Shown piece by piece: positions 9,642-18,246 of a DNA stretch of 64,000 nt. This stretch comes from Streptomyces sp. ST2-7A. GTDB taxonomy: Bacteria > Actinomycetota > Actinomycetes > Streptomycetales > Streptomycetaceae. The notes under the pieces are model-generated. The model was not told where the DNA came from. It saw only the letters and a list, made by a program, of their open reading frames with translations, and ran no database searches. Location: the NCBI RefSeq assembly GCF_021390475.1, contig NZ_JAJUWS010000010.1:1-64000 (forward strand), read 5' to 3'. Numbering within the stretch: position 1 is the first letter of the stretch; each line of letters starts with the position of its first letter. The translations under genes and the position numbers were made by a program.

Positions 9642-9766
9642 CTGTATGCGATTGTCAAGCGGAGGCCCCCGATATGCGGAGGTCATCTTCGCTGCTCAAG
9701 ACTGTAACCGACGGCCCGCACAATGACTCGGTCCGTCCAGTTCCCGAGACACCGAGGAGCGACATC

Positions 9767-10741
9767 GTGCTGGAAGAGGCAACGGAGTGGCTGAGTCGCC
9801 GGTCCTGGACCGCCGCCGACCGCCCGCTGTCACGGCTGGTGGCCGCCAAGCGCAAGGCGGGCCCGGCCGGCAGCGTCAGCGTCGTGCTCCCCGCGCTGAA
9901 CGAGGAGGCGACCGTTGGCGAGATCGTCGAGGCGATCCGCCGCGACCTCATGGTCGACGCACCCCTGGTCGACGAACTGCTGGTGATGGACTCGGGCTCC
10001 ACCGACCGCACGGCCGAGGTGGCCGCCGCCGCCGGGGCCAAGGTCGTGCACCGGGACGAGATCCTGCCCCGGATGCCCGCCCTACCCGGCAAGGGCGAGG
10101 TGCTCTGGCGCTCGCTGTTCGCCGCGAGCGGCGAGATCATCTGTTTCGTGGACGCCGACCTCAAGGAGTTCGACTCCACATTCGCCTCCGGCATCATCGG
10201 CCCCCTGCTCACCGACCCCGGGGTGCACCTGGTCAAGGCCATGTACGACCGGCCGCTGGGCACCGAGGCGTCGGGCGCCGGCCAGGGCGGACGGGTGACC
10301 GAACTGGTCGCCCGCCCGCTGTTGAACCTGCACTGGCCGCAGCTGGCCGGTGTCGTCCAGCCGCTCGGCGGGGAGTACGCCGCCCGTCGCTCACTGCTGG
10401 AACGCCTGCCGTTCCCGGTCGGCTACGGCGTGGAGCTGGGCACCCTGGTGGACACCCTCGACCTGTGCGGGCTGGACGCCATCGCCCAGGTCGACGTGGG
10501 GGTGCGCCGCCACCGGCACCAGGACGGGCAGGCGCTCGGCAGGATGGCCGCCGCCATCCTGCGCACCGCGCAGTCCCGTCTCCCGGTGCCGCCCGGGGTG
10601 ATCCCGATCCGGCCCGGCATCACGCAGTTCGACCGTGCCCCCGAGGGCGGGTTCGCGCCCCGCCACCACGCCGTGGACACCGTGGAACGGCCACCGCTGG
10701 TGACCGTTCCCGAGTACATGGCCGCCCGTCGGGCCGCCTGA
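9767..10741 (+). CDS. gpgS: Glucosyl-3-phosphoglycerate synthase
   Basis: 324-residue GT-A glycosyltransferase that moves glucose from a nucleotide sugar to 3-phosphoglycerate, the first step toward glucosylglycerate and methylglucose lipopolysaccharides. Motifs: VLPALNEE at 40-47, DSGSTDRT at 75-82, PGKGEVLW at 107-114 and the metal-binding DAD at 129-131. Start GTG 9767 is preferred over ATG 9674 because GAGGAG lies at 9754-9759, and the resulting length equals what I recall for the mycobacterial enzyme. Divergent from the riboswitch-controlled gene; otsA lies downstream on the same strand. No gpgP phosphatase gene is visible nearby. Confidence 0.92.
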   Translation: MLEEATEWLSRRSWTAADRPLSRLVAAKRKAGPAGSVSVVLPALNEEATVGEIVEAIRRDLMVDAPLVDELLVMDSGSTDRTAEVAAAAGAKVVHRDEILPRMPALPGKGEVLWRSLFAASGEIICFVDADLKEFDSTFASGIIGPLLTDPGVHLVKAMYDRPLGTEASGAGQGGRVTELVARPLLNLHWPQLAGVVQPLGGEYAARRSLLERLPFPVGYGVELGTLVDTLDLCGLDAIAQVDVGVRRHRHQDGQALGRMAAAILRTAQSRLPVPPGVIPIRPGITQFDRAPEGGFAPRHHAVDTVERPPLVTVPEYMAARRAA

Positions 10742-11254
10742 GCCGCCGACCCGACCCCCGTCCGGCCACTGGCCGACCCTCTTCCGCTTCCGACCCGGAC
10801 TCCCGCCGAACCCCTTTCGGGCACGAGGGGGCACGCCCCGGGGCGGAGCGGAAAGCAGGCCGAAACGATCCCGGGACGAGCCCGGAGACGAGCCCGGAGA
10901 CAACCGATCCCGTCCCACCCGATTCCGTGCGATCCCATCCGATCCGATCCGAAAGGCAGGACTCCCCGGCTCGGGAGCGCGAGCGATTGAACATTCGAAC
11001 GATCGACGGTGCCGGTCCGACCGGCACCGGCACCCCGGGCCCGGGTGTCACCGGTGCCGACCGGGGCCCCCGCACACCGCCCCGTGTGCCGGCACCCGGT
11101 CCCCGGCAGCGTCGCCGGATACCGCCACCGCCCCGCACCCGTCCCCGGGGTACCGGGTACCCCGGGTGTGACCGGGCACCACCGTGCTCCCTTTCGGCAC
11201 GCCCCCCGCGCCCCTCGTGCCCCTCCCGCCCCGGGTGCGTGACCGGACACACGT
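10742..11254. other. Intergenic region gpgS-otsA, no gene seen
   Basis: About 510 nt rich in short imperfect repeats (for example GACGAGCCCGGA twice in tandem near 10873-10896). No start signal or recognisable protein on either strand. Confidence 0.5.
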
Positions 11255-11281
11255 TTGACCGCCCCCCTGGCCGGCTATCCT
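11255..11281 (+). promoter_or_regulatory. otsA promoter, probably giving a leaderless mRNA
   Basis: TTGACC at 11255-11260 and TATCCT at 11276-11281 (15-nt spacer). The ATG at 11288 is only 6 nt beyond the -10 hexamer and has no ribosome site. Confidence 0.55.
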
Positions 11282-11287
11282 CCGGCC

Positions 11288-12733
11288 ATGGCCACCTCTG
11301 ATCAGGTCCTGGTCGCGTCCAATCGCGGCCCGGTCGGTTTCACACCCGGCGAGGACGACACGCTCGTCGCGAAACGCGGCGGAGGCGGCCTCGTCTCCGG
11401 CCTCGGCGCCCTCGGAGACAACGCCGGGACCTGGGTCTGCGCGGCCCTGAACGACATCGACCGCGAAGCCGTCCGACGCGCCGCCGGCGGCCTTCTCGAC
11501 CCCGCCGACACCGACGGCCGGGCCGTGCGGATGCTCGACATCCCCGCCCACACCTTCGACGCCGCCTACAACGGCATCGCCAACTCCGTCCTGTGGTTCG
11601 TCCACCACCTGCTCTACCGGTCGCCGCTCGAGCCGCTCTTCGACCGGCACTTCGAGGAGCAGTGGGCGGGTTACGAGGCATACAACGCCGCGTTCGCCGA
11701 CGCCCTCGCCGCCGAGGCCGAACACGGCGCCCGGGTGCTGGTGCAGGACTACCACCTCTCGCTCGTCCCCGAAATGCTCCGCGAACGCCGCCCCGACCTG
11801 CGCATCGGGCACTTCTCACACACCCCCTGGGCGCCGCCCGAGTGCTACCGGATGCTGCCCGACGACATCGCCCGGGCCGTCCTGCGCGGCATCCTCGGCG
11901 GCGATCGCGCCGCCTTCCTCACCTGGCGGTGGGCCAAGGCGTTCGCCGACTGCTGCCGCGACCTGCTCGGGGCCGAGGTCGTCGACCGGGGCCACGAACT
12001 GCACCTCACCGTCGACGGCGAGACCACCCGGATCGGCGTCCACGGCCTCGGCGCCGACGGCGACTTCCTGCGCGAACGCTCCCACCGTCCCGACGTGGAC
12101 GAGCGACTGGCCGCCCTCCGCGAGCAGGTCGGCGACCGCCGCACCATCGTGCGGGTGGACCGCACCGAACTGTCCAAGAACATCGTGCGCGGCCTGCACG
12201 CCTACCGCCGCCTGCTGCACGACCACCCCGAGTGGCACGACCGCGTGGTGCACGTCGCCTTCGCCTACCCCTCCCGGCAGGACCTCGCGATCTACCGCGA
12301 GTACACCGAGGAGGTCTCCCGGGTCGCCGACGGCATCAACGCCGAGTTCGGCCGCGACGGCTGGACCCCCGTGGTGCTGCACGTCAAGGACGACTTCGCA
12401 CGCTCGCTGGCCGCCTACCGGATGGCGGACGTGGCCCTGGTCAACCCCATTCGGGACGGCATGAACCTGGTCGCCAAGGAGATGCCGGTCGTCTCCGACG
12501 AGGGCTGCGTCCTCGTGCTCTCCCGCGAGGCCGGAGCCGTCGCCGACCTGGGCGAGGAGGCCCTCGTGGTCAACCCCTACGACCTCGCCGGTACCGCCGA
12601 CGCCCTGCACCGCGCGCTGTCCATGACGCCGGGGGAACGGACCGACCGCACCAAGCGGCTCGCCGCCGCCGCGACCGCCCTGCCGCCCACCGCCTGGTTC
12701 CTCGCCCAACTCCACGCCCTCGACGAACACTGA
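11288..12733 (+). CDS. otsA: Trehalose-6-phosphate synthase (GT20), divergent form
   Basis: 481-residue GT-B enzyme expected to join a nucleotide-activated glucose and glucose-6-phosphate into trehalose-6-phosphate. N-terminal SNRGP and the glycine-rich loop KRGGGGLVSGL (29-39), QDYHLSLVPEML (153-164), and a catalytic block DRTELSKNI (291-299). The usual GT20 sequence there is DRLDYSKGI; the Arg (292) and Lys (297) that bind the donor phosphates are kept but Asp-Tyr and Gly differ. The acceptor region HFSHTPWAPPECYRMLP is also unlike the E. coli form. NLVAKEM near the C-terminus is standard. otsB is 4.3 kb away on the opposite strand. Assignment good; donor preference unknown. Confidence 0.87.
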   Translation: MATSDQVLVASNRGPVGFTPGEDDTLVAKRGGGGLVSGLGALGDNAGTWVCAALNDIDREAVRRAAGGLLDPADTDGRAVRMLDIPAHTFDAAYNGIANSVLWFVHHLLYRSPLEPLFDRHFEEQWAGYEAYNAAFADALAAEAEHGARVLVQDYHLSLVPEMLRERRPDLRIGHFSHTPWAPPECYRMLPDDIARAVLRGILGGDRAAFLTWRWAKAFADCCRDLLGAEVVDRGHELHLTVDGETTRIGVHGLGADGDFLRERSHRPDVDERLAALREQVGDRRTIVRVDRTELSKNIVRGLHAYRRLLHDHPEWHDRVVHVAFAYPSRQDLAIYREYTEEVSRVADGINAEFGRDGWTPVVLHVKDDFARSLAAYRMADVALVNPIRDGMNLVAKEMPVVSDEGCVLVLSREAGAVADLGEEALVVNPYDLAGTADALHRALSMTPGERTDRTKRLAAAATALPPTAWFLAQLHALDEH

Positions 12734-12788
12734 GCCGGGGCCGCCGCCCCACCCGGGTTCAGGGGCTCTCCCCACTCCCTCAAAGGGC

Positions 12789-13229
12789 TTATACCCGTAC
12801 CCATCCCACAGGAGAAGGACGGTCGAGGGAAGCGGCAGCACACATCTTCGCCACATGGGAGGCGTCCGAGGAAGCGACCTTCACCATCCCCGAGGAGGCG
12901 GCGGCTGTAGCCACCACCAACGCGTCCACGACGCACTCGTGGCCATCGAGGCGTGTCTCCTCCAACAAACGGGCCGCCTCATCGGCGATCTCCTCGGTTA
13001 CGGGAATCACCCTCAGGCGGGATCGCAACCATCGCAGCCGGCGGGCTGCCCCACCACTCCGCCTGACTTCCGCGATCGTGACCGCGCTGACGGCGGGCAG
13101 ATACCCCTCACGAAGAGCCACGTCCAGAAGCGCCACCATGCGGTTCTCGTCATCCGCCAGGAGAGAAAGCGGTTGAGCGTCGAGAACGAAAAGGGCGCCC
13201 ACCGGTTCCGTCCACCGGCCGCGGCTCAT
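12789..13229 (-). CDS. PIN-domain toxin (VapC-like)
   Basis: 146-residue PIN-domain protein, a predicted Mg-dependent ribonuclease. The acidic quartet is in place: D17 (FVLDAQ), E54 (IAEV), D102 (VVDALVVATA) and D122 (SSDASHV). The ATG at 13229 overlaps the TGA of the upstream antitoxin-like gene (ATGA), so translation is coupled; an in-frame GTG at 13241 is the alternative start. Two-gene order antitoxin-toxin fits type II VapBC modules. It lies in an accessory patch between otsA and a secreted-protein pair. Confidence 0.82.
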   Translation of the reverse strand: MSRGRWTEPVGALFVLDAQPLSLLADDENRMVALLDVALREGYLPAVSAVTIAEVRRSGGAARRLRWLRSRLRVIPVTEEIADEAARLLEETRLDGHECVVDALVVATAAASSGMVKVASSDASHVAKMCAAASLDRPSPVGWVRV

Positions 13230-13486
13230 TCTCCTCGCCACGCCCGCTCGGCTCCCCTGACATCTTCCTCGGACAACGGACCCACCTCGCGCTCGTGCTC
13301 CTCAACGATCTCCCGGGCCCGAAGCAAAGCCAGCCAATGCTCGGCAGCGGCGTCCAGAAAACCGGAGAACCCTCGGGATCCGGCCCGTTCCTCGATCTCC
13401 TCCACTATTGAGCGGCGCAGGGTCACGGACTTCTTGACGGTCGTGTCGTCGGTACGAGCGGGCGATGATGACGTGGATGCAGCCAT
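13226..13486 (-). CDS. VapB-like antitoxin partner of the PIN toxin
   Basis: 86-residue acidic protein with a ribbon-helix-helix-like stretch KKSVTLRRSIVEEIEER (about 17-33), followed by an amphipathic segment and a charged tail (EHEREVGPLSEEDVRG) that could wrap the toxin. Start ATG 13486 is chosen; the longer frame to 13555 adds Trp-rich sequence without a ribosome site. Coupled to the toxin by the ATGA overlap. The identity rests on size, fold and position, not on a close family match. Confidence 0.75.
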   Translation of the reverse strand: MAASTSSSPARTDDTTVKKSVTLRRSIVEEIEERAGSRGFSGFLDAAAEHWLALLRAREIVEEHEREVGPLSEEDVRGAERAWRGE

Positions 13487-13566
13487 GACCCAACTATCCC
13501 ACCAAGAGTAGGACAGCATCAAGCGGGTGTCGCCCCTCGCTCCCCACGGCTCCACCCTTCAGCCCT

Positions 13567-14607
13567 TCAGCGGACGATGGCCTGGACCTCCCGGACGGTG
13601 ACATCGGTGCCGCCGTCGACCACTCCGTCGGGCAGCGTGCCGCCCGCGCCGGCATGGTCGCGCCAGGTCACCTCCCACGTCACCGTGGCACTGAGCCGGT
13701 ACGACCCCGCCTGATGGGTGGAGCGCAGATACGTCACCCCGCACGGCGGATCCTCACCCGCACGACCCCGCGCGTACGGCTCCCCCACCGAGGCCCCCCG
13801 CATCCCGCACCGACCACCGGACGGATGCAACACCGCGTCCCCGGTCCCCGCGTCCAACCGCATCGCCACCGGCCGCGCGGTGGTCTCCGCCCAGATCCCG
13901 TAACCATCCAACGACGCCCGCACCGACACCGGCGCGAACCGATCCCCGTCCAACCACACCCACGTCGCCAGATTCACCGTCTGCACCGCATCCGGATTCA
14001 ACGACAACTCCGTATCCGGCACCCGCGTCTGCTCCCACGCCAACGCCGCCAACGTCTCCCCCGACACCACCAAAGCATCCACCGGCGGTGACTCCGAGAA
14101 ATCCACCCAGAACAACCGCCACTCACACGCGAACCGCTCCGAAGCCGGGAAATCCTCGTTCGTCACCCGCATCCAGAACATGCCCTCACCATCGAGATCA
14201 CGATTGAAATCCGGGAACTCCCCCTCCTCCCCGAACCGCCCCTCGTGACCGACCCGCGCCGAATCCTTGTCCTCCTGCGGGAACGGCGCGGAGATGATCC
14301 GACCCTGCACCGCCGTCCAATACGCCTCCGCCTCCGCAGGCGTATTCACCGGCGCGTAATAACACGCCGGCGGCGACCACGACGACGACGCCAACGCCCC
14401 CTCCGACCCCGAAGCCGCAGGCGAGAACGTGATCTTCGGCCGAGTCGAAACCCCAGCACCGATACCACCCCCACCATCCGACTCGGCAACCGGGGGTGGT
14501 TTTTCGTCCACCTGGCGCTCACGATCCGCGCGAGCAGTTGACGATCCGAAAAGAAGAGGGATGAAAGTGAGAGCGAGGAGAGTGAAGGACCTACCTCTTG
14601 TCAACAT
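13567..14607 (-). CDS. Secreted protein of unknown function
   Basis: 346 residues with an N-terminal signal peptide (hydrophobic TLLALTFIPLLFG, then a likely cleavage near TARA at about 24-27). The mature part is Trp/Asp-rich and beta-like, with several Cys residues (CYYAP, FACEW, GRCGM, PPCGV) that could form disulfides outside the cell. I recognise no family. Its ATG (14607) lies inside the end of the preceding lipoprotein gene (7-nt overlap), so the two are co-translated and may function together at the cell surface. The codon mix is less G/C-saturated than the core genes around it. Confidence 0.75.
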   Translation of the reverse strand: MLTRGRSFTLLALTFIPLLFGSSTARADRERQVDEKPPPVAESDGGGGIGAGVSTRPKITFSPAASGSEGALASSSWSPPACYYAPVNTPAEAEAYWTAVQGRIISAPFPQEDKDSARVGHEGRFGEEGEFPDFNRDLDGEGMFWMRVTNEDFPASERFACEWRLFWVDFSESPPVDALVVSGETLAALAWEQTRVPDTELSLNPDAVQTVNLATWVWLDGDRFAPVSVRASLDGYGIWAETTARPVAMRLDAGTGDAVLHPSGGRCGMRGASVGEPYARGRAGEDPPCGVTYLRSTHQAGSYRLSATVTWEVTWRDHAGAGGTLPDGVVDGGTDVTVREVQAIVR

Positions 14608-15281
14608 TGCGGAGAATCCACCTCGGCCTCCTTTTCATGCGTCTGCCAAACTCCGTTTTCACCCAACTCCACCCGGTTGACGTACCGCGTGGGTAGGGCT
14701 TCGGAATCCGCCTCCTCGATCACTTCCCCGGTGGTGAAATCCTTGGTGTACACATCACTGAAATCTCTACAGAAGGTTACCAGCGCAGATGCATCATCAA
14801 GCATTTCAACCCCCCACCCAAAATAAACCATTTTCCCGGCCGAAGCGCTTCCCTCCTCCAGGAAGATTTCAATCAGCCCCATCTCCCGGAAAAGGGCATT
14901 CCCCTGAGTATAGAAGGAGACGGAACCATTCTCCGGGTCGTGGTTGGTGGCCACTTCGTAGACAGCCTCCAGTTGACGCCGAGAATCGGCGATGATGGCT
15001 CGCTCCACCGGATCGTCGGTGTCGGGCTCCTCGAAGATCATCTCCAGGTCGTCGGCGACGCGGATCTCCGGGCGGTCGATGCCGTCGTCCTCCGGAGCCG
15101 GGTCCTCGGCCGGCTCCTCCGGCTCGGGTTCCGGCTCCTCCGTCGCCTCCCCGGCACCGTCCGCACCCTCGATCGGCGCGGCGGCCCCGTCATCCCCCTC
15201 ACCATCGGAGGAACAAGCGGTCAACAACAGACCCGCGGCCACCATCCCCGCCACGGCGGGACCGGCAAGACGACGCTTCAT
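14601..15281 (-). CDS. Putative lipoprotein of unknown function
   Basis: 226 residues starting MKRRLAGPAVAGMVAAGLLLTAC: a lipoprotein signal with LTAC lipobox (Cys 23), then an acidic Glu/Pro/Asp linker (about 25-70) and a C-terminal domain of roughly 140 residues. ATG 15281 has GGGGAG upstream. It overlaps the next gene by 7 nt. The C-terminal half is encoded by unusually AT-rich DNA for this window (about 14680-14960), a sign of separate origin. No family recognised. Confidence 0.78.
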   Translation of the reverse strand: MKRRLAGPAVAGMVAAGLLLTACSSDGEGDDGAAAPIEGADGAGEATEEPEPEPEEPAEDPAPEDDGIDRPEIRVADDLEMIFEEPDTDDPVERAIIADSRRQLEAVYEVATNHDPENGSVSFYTQGNALFREMGLIEIFLEEGSASAGKMVYFGWGVEMLDDASALVTFCRDFSDVYTKDFTTGEVIEEADSEALPTRYVNRVELGENGVWQTHEKEAEVDSPQC

Positions 15282-15577
15282 GACAAGAACTCCCCGGGGC
15301 AGCACGGCGGATGAGGGTGCGACACGCCACACCTCACGGCGTCGGCGCGTACACGCGCGGGATGCGGTGTCCCCCGCATGTCACTGTATGACGGGACGCG
15401 GACACGCCAACAGAGGTTTCGCGCCCGCCGGAACTCATCGCCATCAGACGGAATCACAGCCGGTCACGGCACCGGTGGCACGGCTTGCCGGCATCGAATC
15501 GGAGGGAACCTCTCTCTTTCCGGAGGCGTCCGGGATGATGGGGGCAGAGCACGTACGACGTGCGGGGAGGTACGGGG

Positions 15578-16168
15578 ATGTCGATGCAGCAGTGGCCGGG
15601 CTCCGGTCCGTACGGAAACGTGCCCCAACGGCAGCCGGGCCCCATGCCCGGCCCCGGTGGTCAGCAACCGATGATGCGCGCCTCGGATTCGGATCGGGCG
15701 CGTGCGGAGGACGTGCTGAAGGCCGGATACGCCGAGGGCCGATTGAGTAAACACGAGTTCGAGCAGCGGATGGCGCACGTGCACGCCGCCGCGACCTACG
15801 GCGAGTTGCACCGCCTGCTCGCCGACCTGCCGCAGGGGCCCTCACCGCTGCCCGCCCCGGTACCGACCTTCCAGGGACCGGTGCCCGCGCCGATGCCGTA
15901 CGTGCCCCAGCGTCCCTGGTCGCCCGTCCCGCCCCCACAGCAGACCAACGGCAACGCGGTGGGCGCGCTGGTGTGCGGGGTGCTGTGCCCGTTCACGTGG
16001 GGGGTGACGTCGATCCCTGCGATCATCCTCGGGCACAAGGCCCGTTCGGATGTCCAGCGCACCGGTGAGAAGGGCGAGGGCATGGCCCTCGCGGGCCTGA
16101 TCCTCGGGTATCTGACCCTGGCGGGCTGGATGGTCCTGCTGTTCGGGATCGCGGTGACCGGCTTCTGA
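15578..16168 (+). CDS. DUF1707 and DUF4190 domain membrane protein
   Basis: 196 residues. A Gly/Pro/Gln-rich start is followed by a DUF1707 domain (about 33-85: MRASDSDRARAEDVLKAGYA, then GRLSKHEFEQRM), a Pro-rich linker, and a C-terminal DUF4190 membrane segment pair (about 130-195) with the AIILGHKAR turn between two hydrophobic stretches. DUF1707 proteins are common in actinobacteria and of unknown function. Start ATG 15578 follows GGGGAGG (15564-15570). Single gene, ended by a long inverted repeat. Confidence 0.85.
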   Translation: MSMQQWPGSGPYGNVPQRQPGPMPGPGGQQPMMRASDSDRARAEDVLKAGYAEGRLSKHEFEQRMAHVHAAATYGELHRLLADLPQGPSPLPAPVPTFQGPVPAPMPYVPQRPWSPVPPPQQTNGNAVGALVCGVLCPFTWGVTSIPAIILGHKARSDVQRTGEKGEGMALAGLILGYLTLAGWMVLLFGIAVTGF

Positions 16169-16199
16169 CACCGTGCCGGCCTCCCCACCGACCGCCGGC

Positions 16200-16257
16200 C
16201 ACCTGCGCGTCGGGTGGGGTCATGGAACGTTCCGCGACCCCACCCGACGCGCAGGTG
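16200..16257. terminator. Nested palindrome between convergent genes
   Basis: Perfect 22-bp stem (16200-16221 with 16236-16257). The 14-nt loop itself contains the palindrome GGAACGTTCC (16224-16233). Placed between the DUF1707 gene and the convergent merR gene, so most simply a bidirectional terminator. Confidence 0.75.
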
Positions 16258-16344
16258 CGTTCACCCACCCCCAGCCGTCGTGCCCCACCCCGGTCGGCGC
16301 CGTCCCTCACCCGGGGCCGGGTTCGGCCCCGGAGCCGGCAGGGG

Positions 16345-16788
16345 TCAGGCGGCCACGCCGGAGCGGGCCGCCTCGCGCTCGAACCCGGCGGACCCACCGT
16401 GTTCGGCGGAGGACACGGTCGCGGCCGGCGCCATGGTGGAGTACCAGTCGATCTTGCGGCGCAGCCGTTCCTGCTGTTCGCGCAGGAGCGCGATGTGCTC
16501 CTCGACCCGCGCGGCGTGCTCCACGAGGAGGGCGAGACGCCCGGGGATGGTGCCGTCGCCGGCGCGTGCCTGTTCGGCGTAGCGGCGGAGTTGGGCGATG
16601 GACATGCCGGTGTCCCGCAGACACCGCAACATACCCAGCCACTCCAGGTCCCGCTCGGAGAATCGACGGTGACCGGTGGAGGTGCGGGTGATGGGCGGAA
16701 GGAGTCCGATGCGCTCGTAGTAACGCAGCGTGTCGAGACTGAAGCCGCTCCGCTCGGCGGCCTCGGCCGGGGAGTAGGTGTCGCTCAT
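16345..16788 (-). CDS. MerR family transcriptional regulator
   Basis: 147 residues: winged helix-turn-helix at 1-70 (YSPAEAAERSGFSLDTLRYY, then ERIGLLPP), a dimerising coiled coil at about 80-120 (EEHIALLREQQERLRRKIDW) and a short variable C-terminus without Cys pairs, so not a classical metal sensor. The sequence up to the coiled coil resembles the group of small-effector or aldehyde-type MerR proteins. Start ATG 16788 lies 6 nt below a -10-like hexamer and has no ribosome site. The promoter contains a palindromic operator with a 19-bp spacer, indicating autoregulation. No target gene lies directly beside it. Confidence 0.88.
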   Translation of the reverse strand: MSDTYSPAEAAERSGFSLDTLRYYERIGLLPPITRTSTGHRRFSERDLEWLGMLRCLRDTGMSIAQLRRYAEQARAGDGTIPGRLALLVEHAARVEEHIALLREQQERLRRKIDWYSTMAPAATVSSAEHGGSAGFEREAARSGVAA

Positions 16789-16794
16789 GCCCCG

Positions 16795-16825
16795 AGAGTG
16801 ACACCTGGAGTGCACTCCGGGTCAA
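16795..16825 (-). promoter_or_regulatory. MerR-type promoter/operator of the merR gene
   Basis: Minus strand: TTGACC (16820-16825), 19-nt spacer, CACTCT (16795-16800). The spacer holds the perfect palindrome GGAGTGCACTCC (16807-16818). The over-long spacer with a central dyad is the hallmark of MerR-activated promoters. The start codon follows 6 nt after the -10. Confidence 0.75.
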
Positions 16826-17053
16826 GGGGACGGCTCTCCCCGGCGCGGACTTCGACCGGGATCGGAGGTGCGGGGCGCGGGACGGGGTTCGGGACCCCGG
16901 TACTCCGAGGTCCCGCATCGTTCCGTCCGGGGCCTGCTCCAAACCCCGGCCCCGGCCCCGGGCCCGGGGCGGGACGTCGGGCTCACCCCACCCCGGACAC
17001 CGGGTACCGAACGCACCGGCCCTCGCACGCGCCGGCCCCCGGCCCCCGGCCGG

Positions 17054-17938
17054 TTATCCGGCGTCGGCCCGGTTCCCGTCCCCCGTCCCGGCGACGGCGT
17101 CCGCGAGACCGGAGAGCAGTGCGGCGACCCCGGCGGGCCCGTCGACGACCAGGTCGCACGCCTCGACCAGCGCCGGTACCTCGGTACTGCCGCTGCACAC
17201 CCGTACCCCGGGCAGGCCGTTGTCCCGGAGCTTGACCAGTGCCTCGAAGGCGGCGAGGTCGCCAAGGTCGTCCCCGGCGTAGAGGACAACGGAGGGACGG
17301 GCGGAGCGGACCAGTTCGGCGAGGGCGGCTCCCTTGTCGGTGCCGGGTGGACGCAGTTCCAGGACGCGCCGACCGGGCTCGACGGTGAGGGCGTGGCGCG
17401 CGGCGAGGAGGATGAGGGGCTCGCGCAGGGCCTCCAGGGCGGCCTCGGGGTCGGCGGCACGGCGGGTGTGGACGGCGAGGGCGCCACCCTTGTCCTCGAT
17501 GTGGACACGGTCCGACGGCAGTGCGTCGCGGACGATGCCGGGGAGGTCGGCGCGGGCCGCCATGACACCGGGGTGCGCGGGCGGAGTGGTCAGCCGCCCG
17601 TCGAGGGCGGTCCACCGTTCGGCGCCGTACGCGCCCAGGACGGTGAAACGGTCGAAGCCGGGGGTGCCGCGCAGGGCCTCGAACCCGCCCAGTCGCGCGG
17701 CGTCGGCGGCGGCCCTGCCGGTGATGACGGCGAGTCCACCGATGAGGGGCGCCAGGCGGGTGAGTGCGGGGGGTACGTCGGGGTGGGGCCGGGAGTCCTC
17801 GGGATTCGGCACGATCGGCGCGAGGGTGCCGTCGAAGTCGAGGGCGACGAGCGCGCGTTCGGGGGCGGCGAGGAACGCCGCCAAGCCGTCGCGGCCCGCT
17901 GCCGTGGTCGGGACGGGGAGTGCGGGATGGCTGCCCAT
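17054..17938 (-). CDS. otsB: Trehalose-6-phosphate phosphatase
   Basis: 294-residue HAD-superfamily phosphatase that releases trehalose from trehalose-6-phosphate. Motif I DFDGTLAPI (D34, D36), motif II in VITGR, the DKGGAL and DKGAAL lysine regions, and motif IV GDDLGDLAAFEAL near 225-237. Start ATG 17938 is preferred: TAGGCT ends 7 nt upstream (leaderless), and the 52 residues of the longer frame are Pro/Arg-rich noise. Paired in function with otsA (11.3 kb) although on the opposite strand. Confidence 0.92.
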   Translation of the reverse strand: MGSHPALPVPTTAAGRDGLAAFLAAPERALVALDFDGTLAPIVPNPEDSRPHPDVPPALTRLAPLIGGLAVITGRAAADAARLGGFEALRGTPGFDRFTVLGAYGAERWTALDGRLTTPPAHPGVMAARADLPGIVRDALPSDRVHIEDKGGALAVHTRRAADPEAALEALREPLILLAARHALTVEPGRRVLELRPPGTDKGAALAELVRSARPSVVLYAGDDLGDLAAFEALVKLRDNGLPGVRVCSGSTEVPALVEACDLVVDGPAGVAALLSGLADAVAGTGDGNRADAG

Positions 17939-17945
17939 GCCGGCG

Positions 17946-17951
17946 AGCCTA
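17946..17951 (-). promoter_or_regulatory. -10 hexamer of a leaderless otsB transcript
   Basis: TAGGCT on the minus strand, 7 nt before the ATG at 17938; no Shine-Dalgarno sequence. Confidence 0.45.
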
Positions 17952-18246
17952 CCGGCGCGTCGATCGCCCGGGGCGTGACGGGGCCGGGTCGGCCGGAAGG
18001 CGTTCCCCACGGAGTCGGTGGCGGGTGGACGGGCGCGGGGACCCGGGACGGGTGCGGCCGGGGCCGGTGATCGCGAGGGGCGGCGTTCGGCCACGGCCGG
18101 ACGGGGACGGACGCGGCGTCGCGCGGTCGCTCACCGGGCGGGGCCACGGCGGGTGACCGTGGCGGGGCGACGGGTGGACGCTCCGCCGAGTGCGACGCTC
18201 CGCCGAGCGACGCCCGTGACCACCCCGCCCCAGGTGGTGGGAGGGC
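17952..18246. other. Intergenic region upstream of otsB, no gene seen
   Basis: About 300 nt between the DUF3263 stop and the otsB promoter. Contains a short direct repeat GACGCTCCGCCGAG near 18177-18208. No coding signal on either strand. Confidence 0.4.

Noticed and set aside
9653..9658. TTGACA as the -35 of the riboswitch transcript
   Set aside because: A perfect hexamer, but no -10 lies at a normal distance before the aptamer begins, so I did not annotate it as a promoter.
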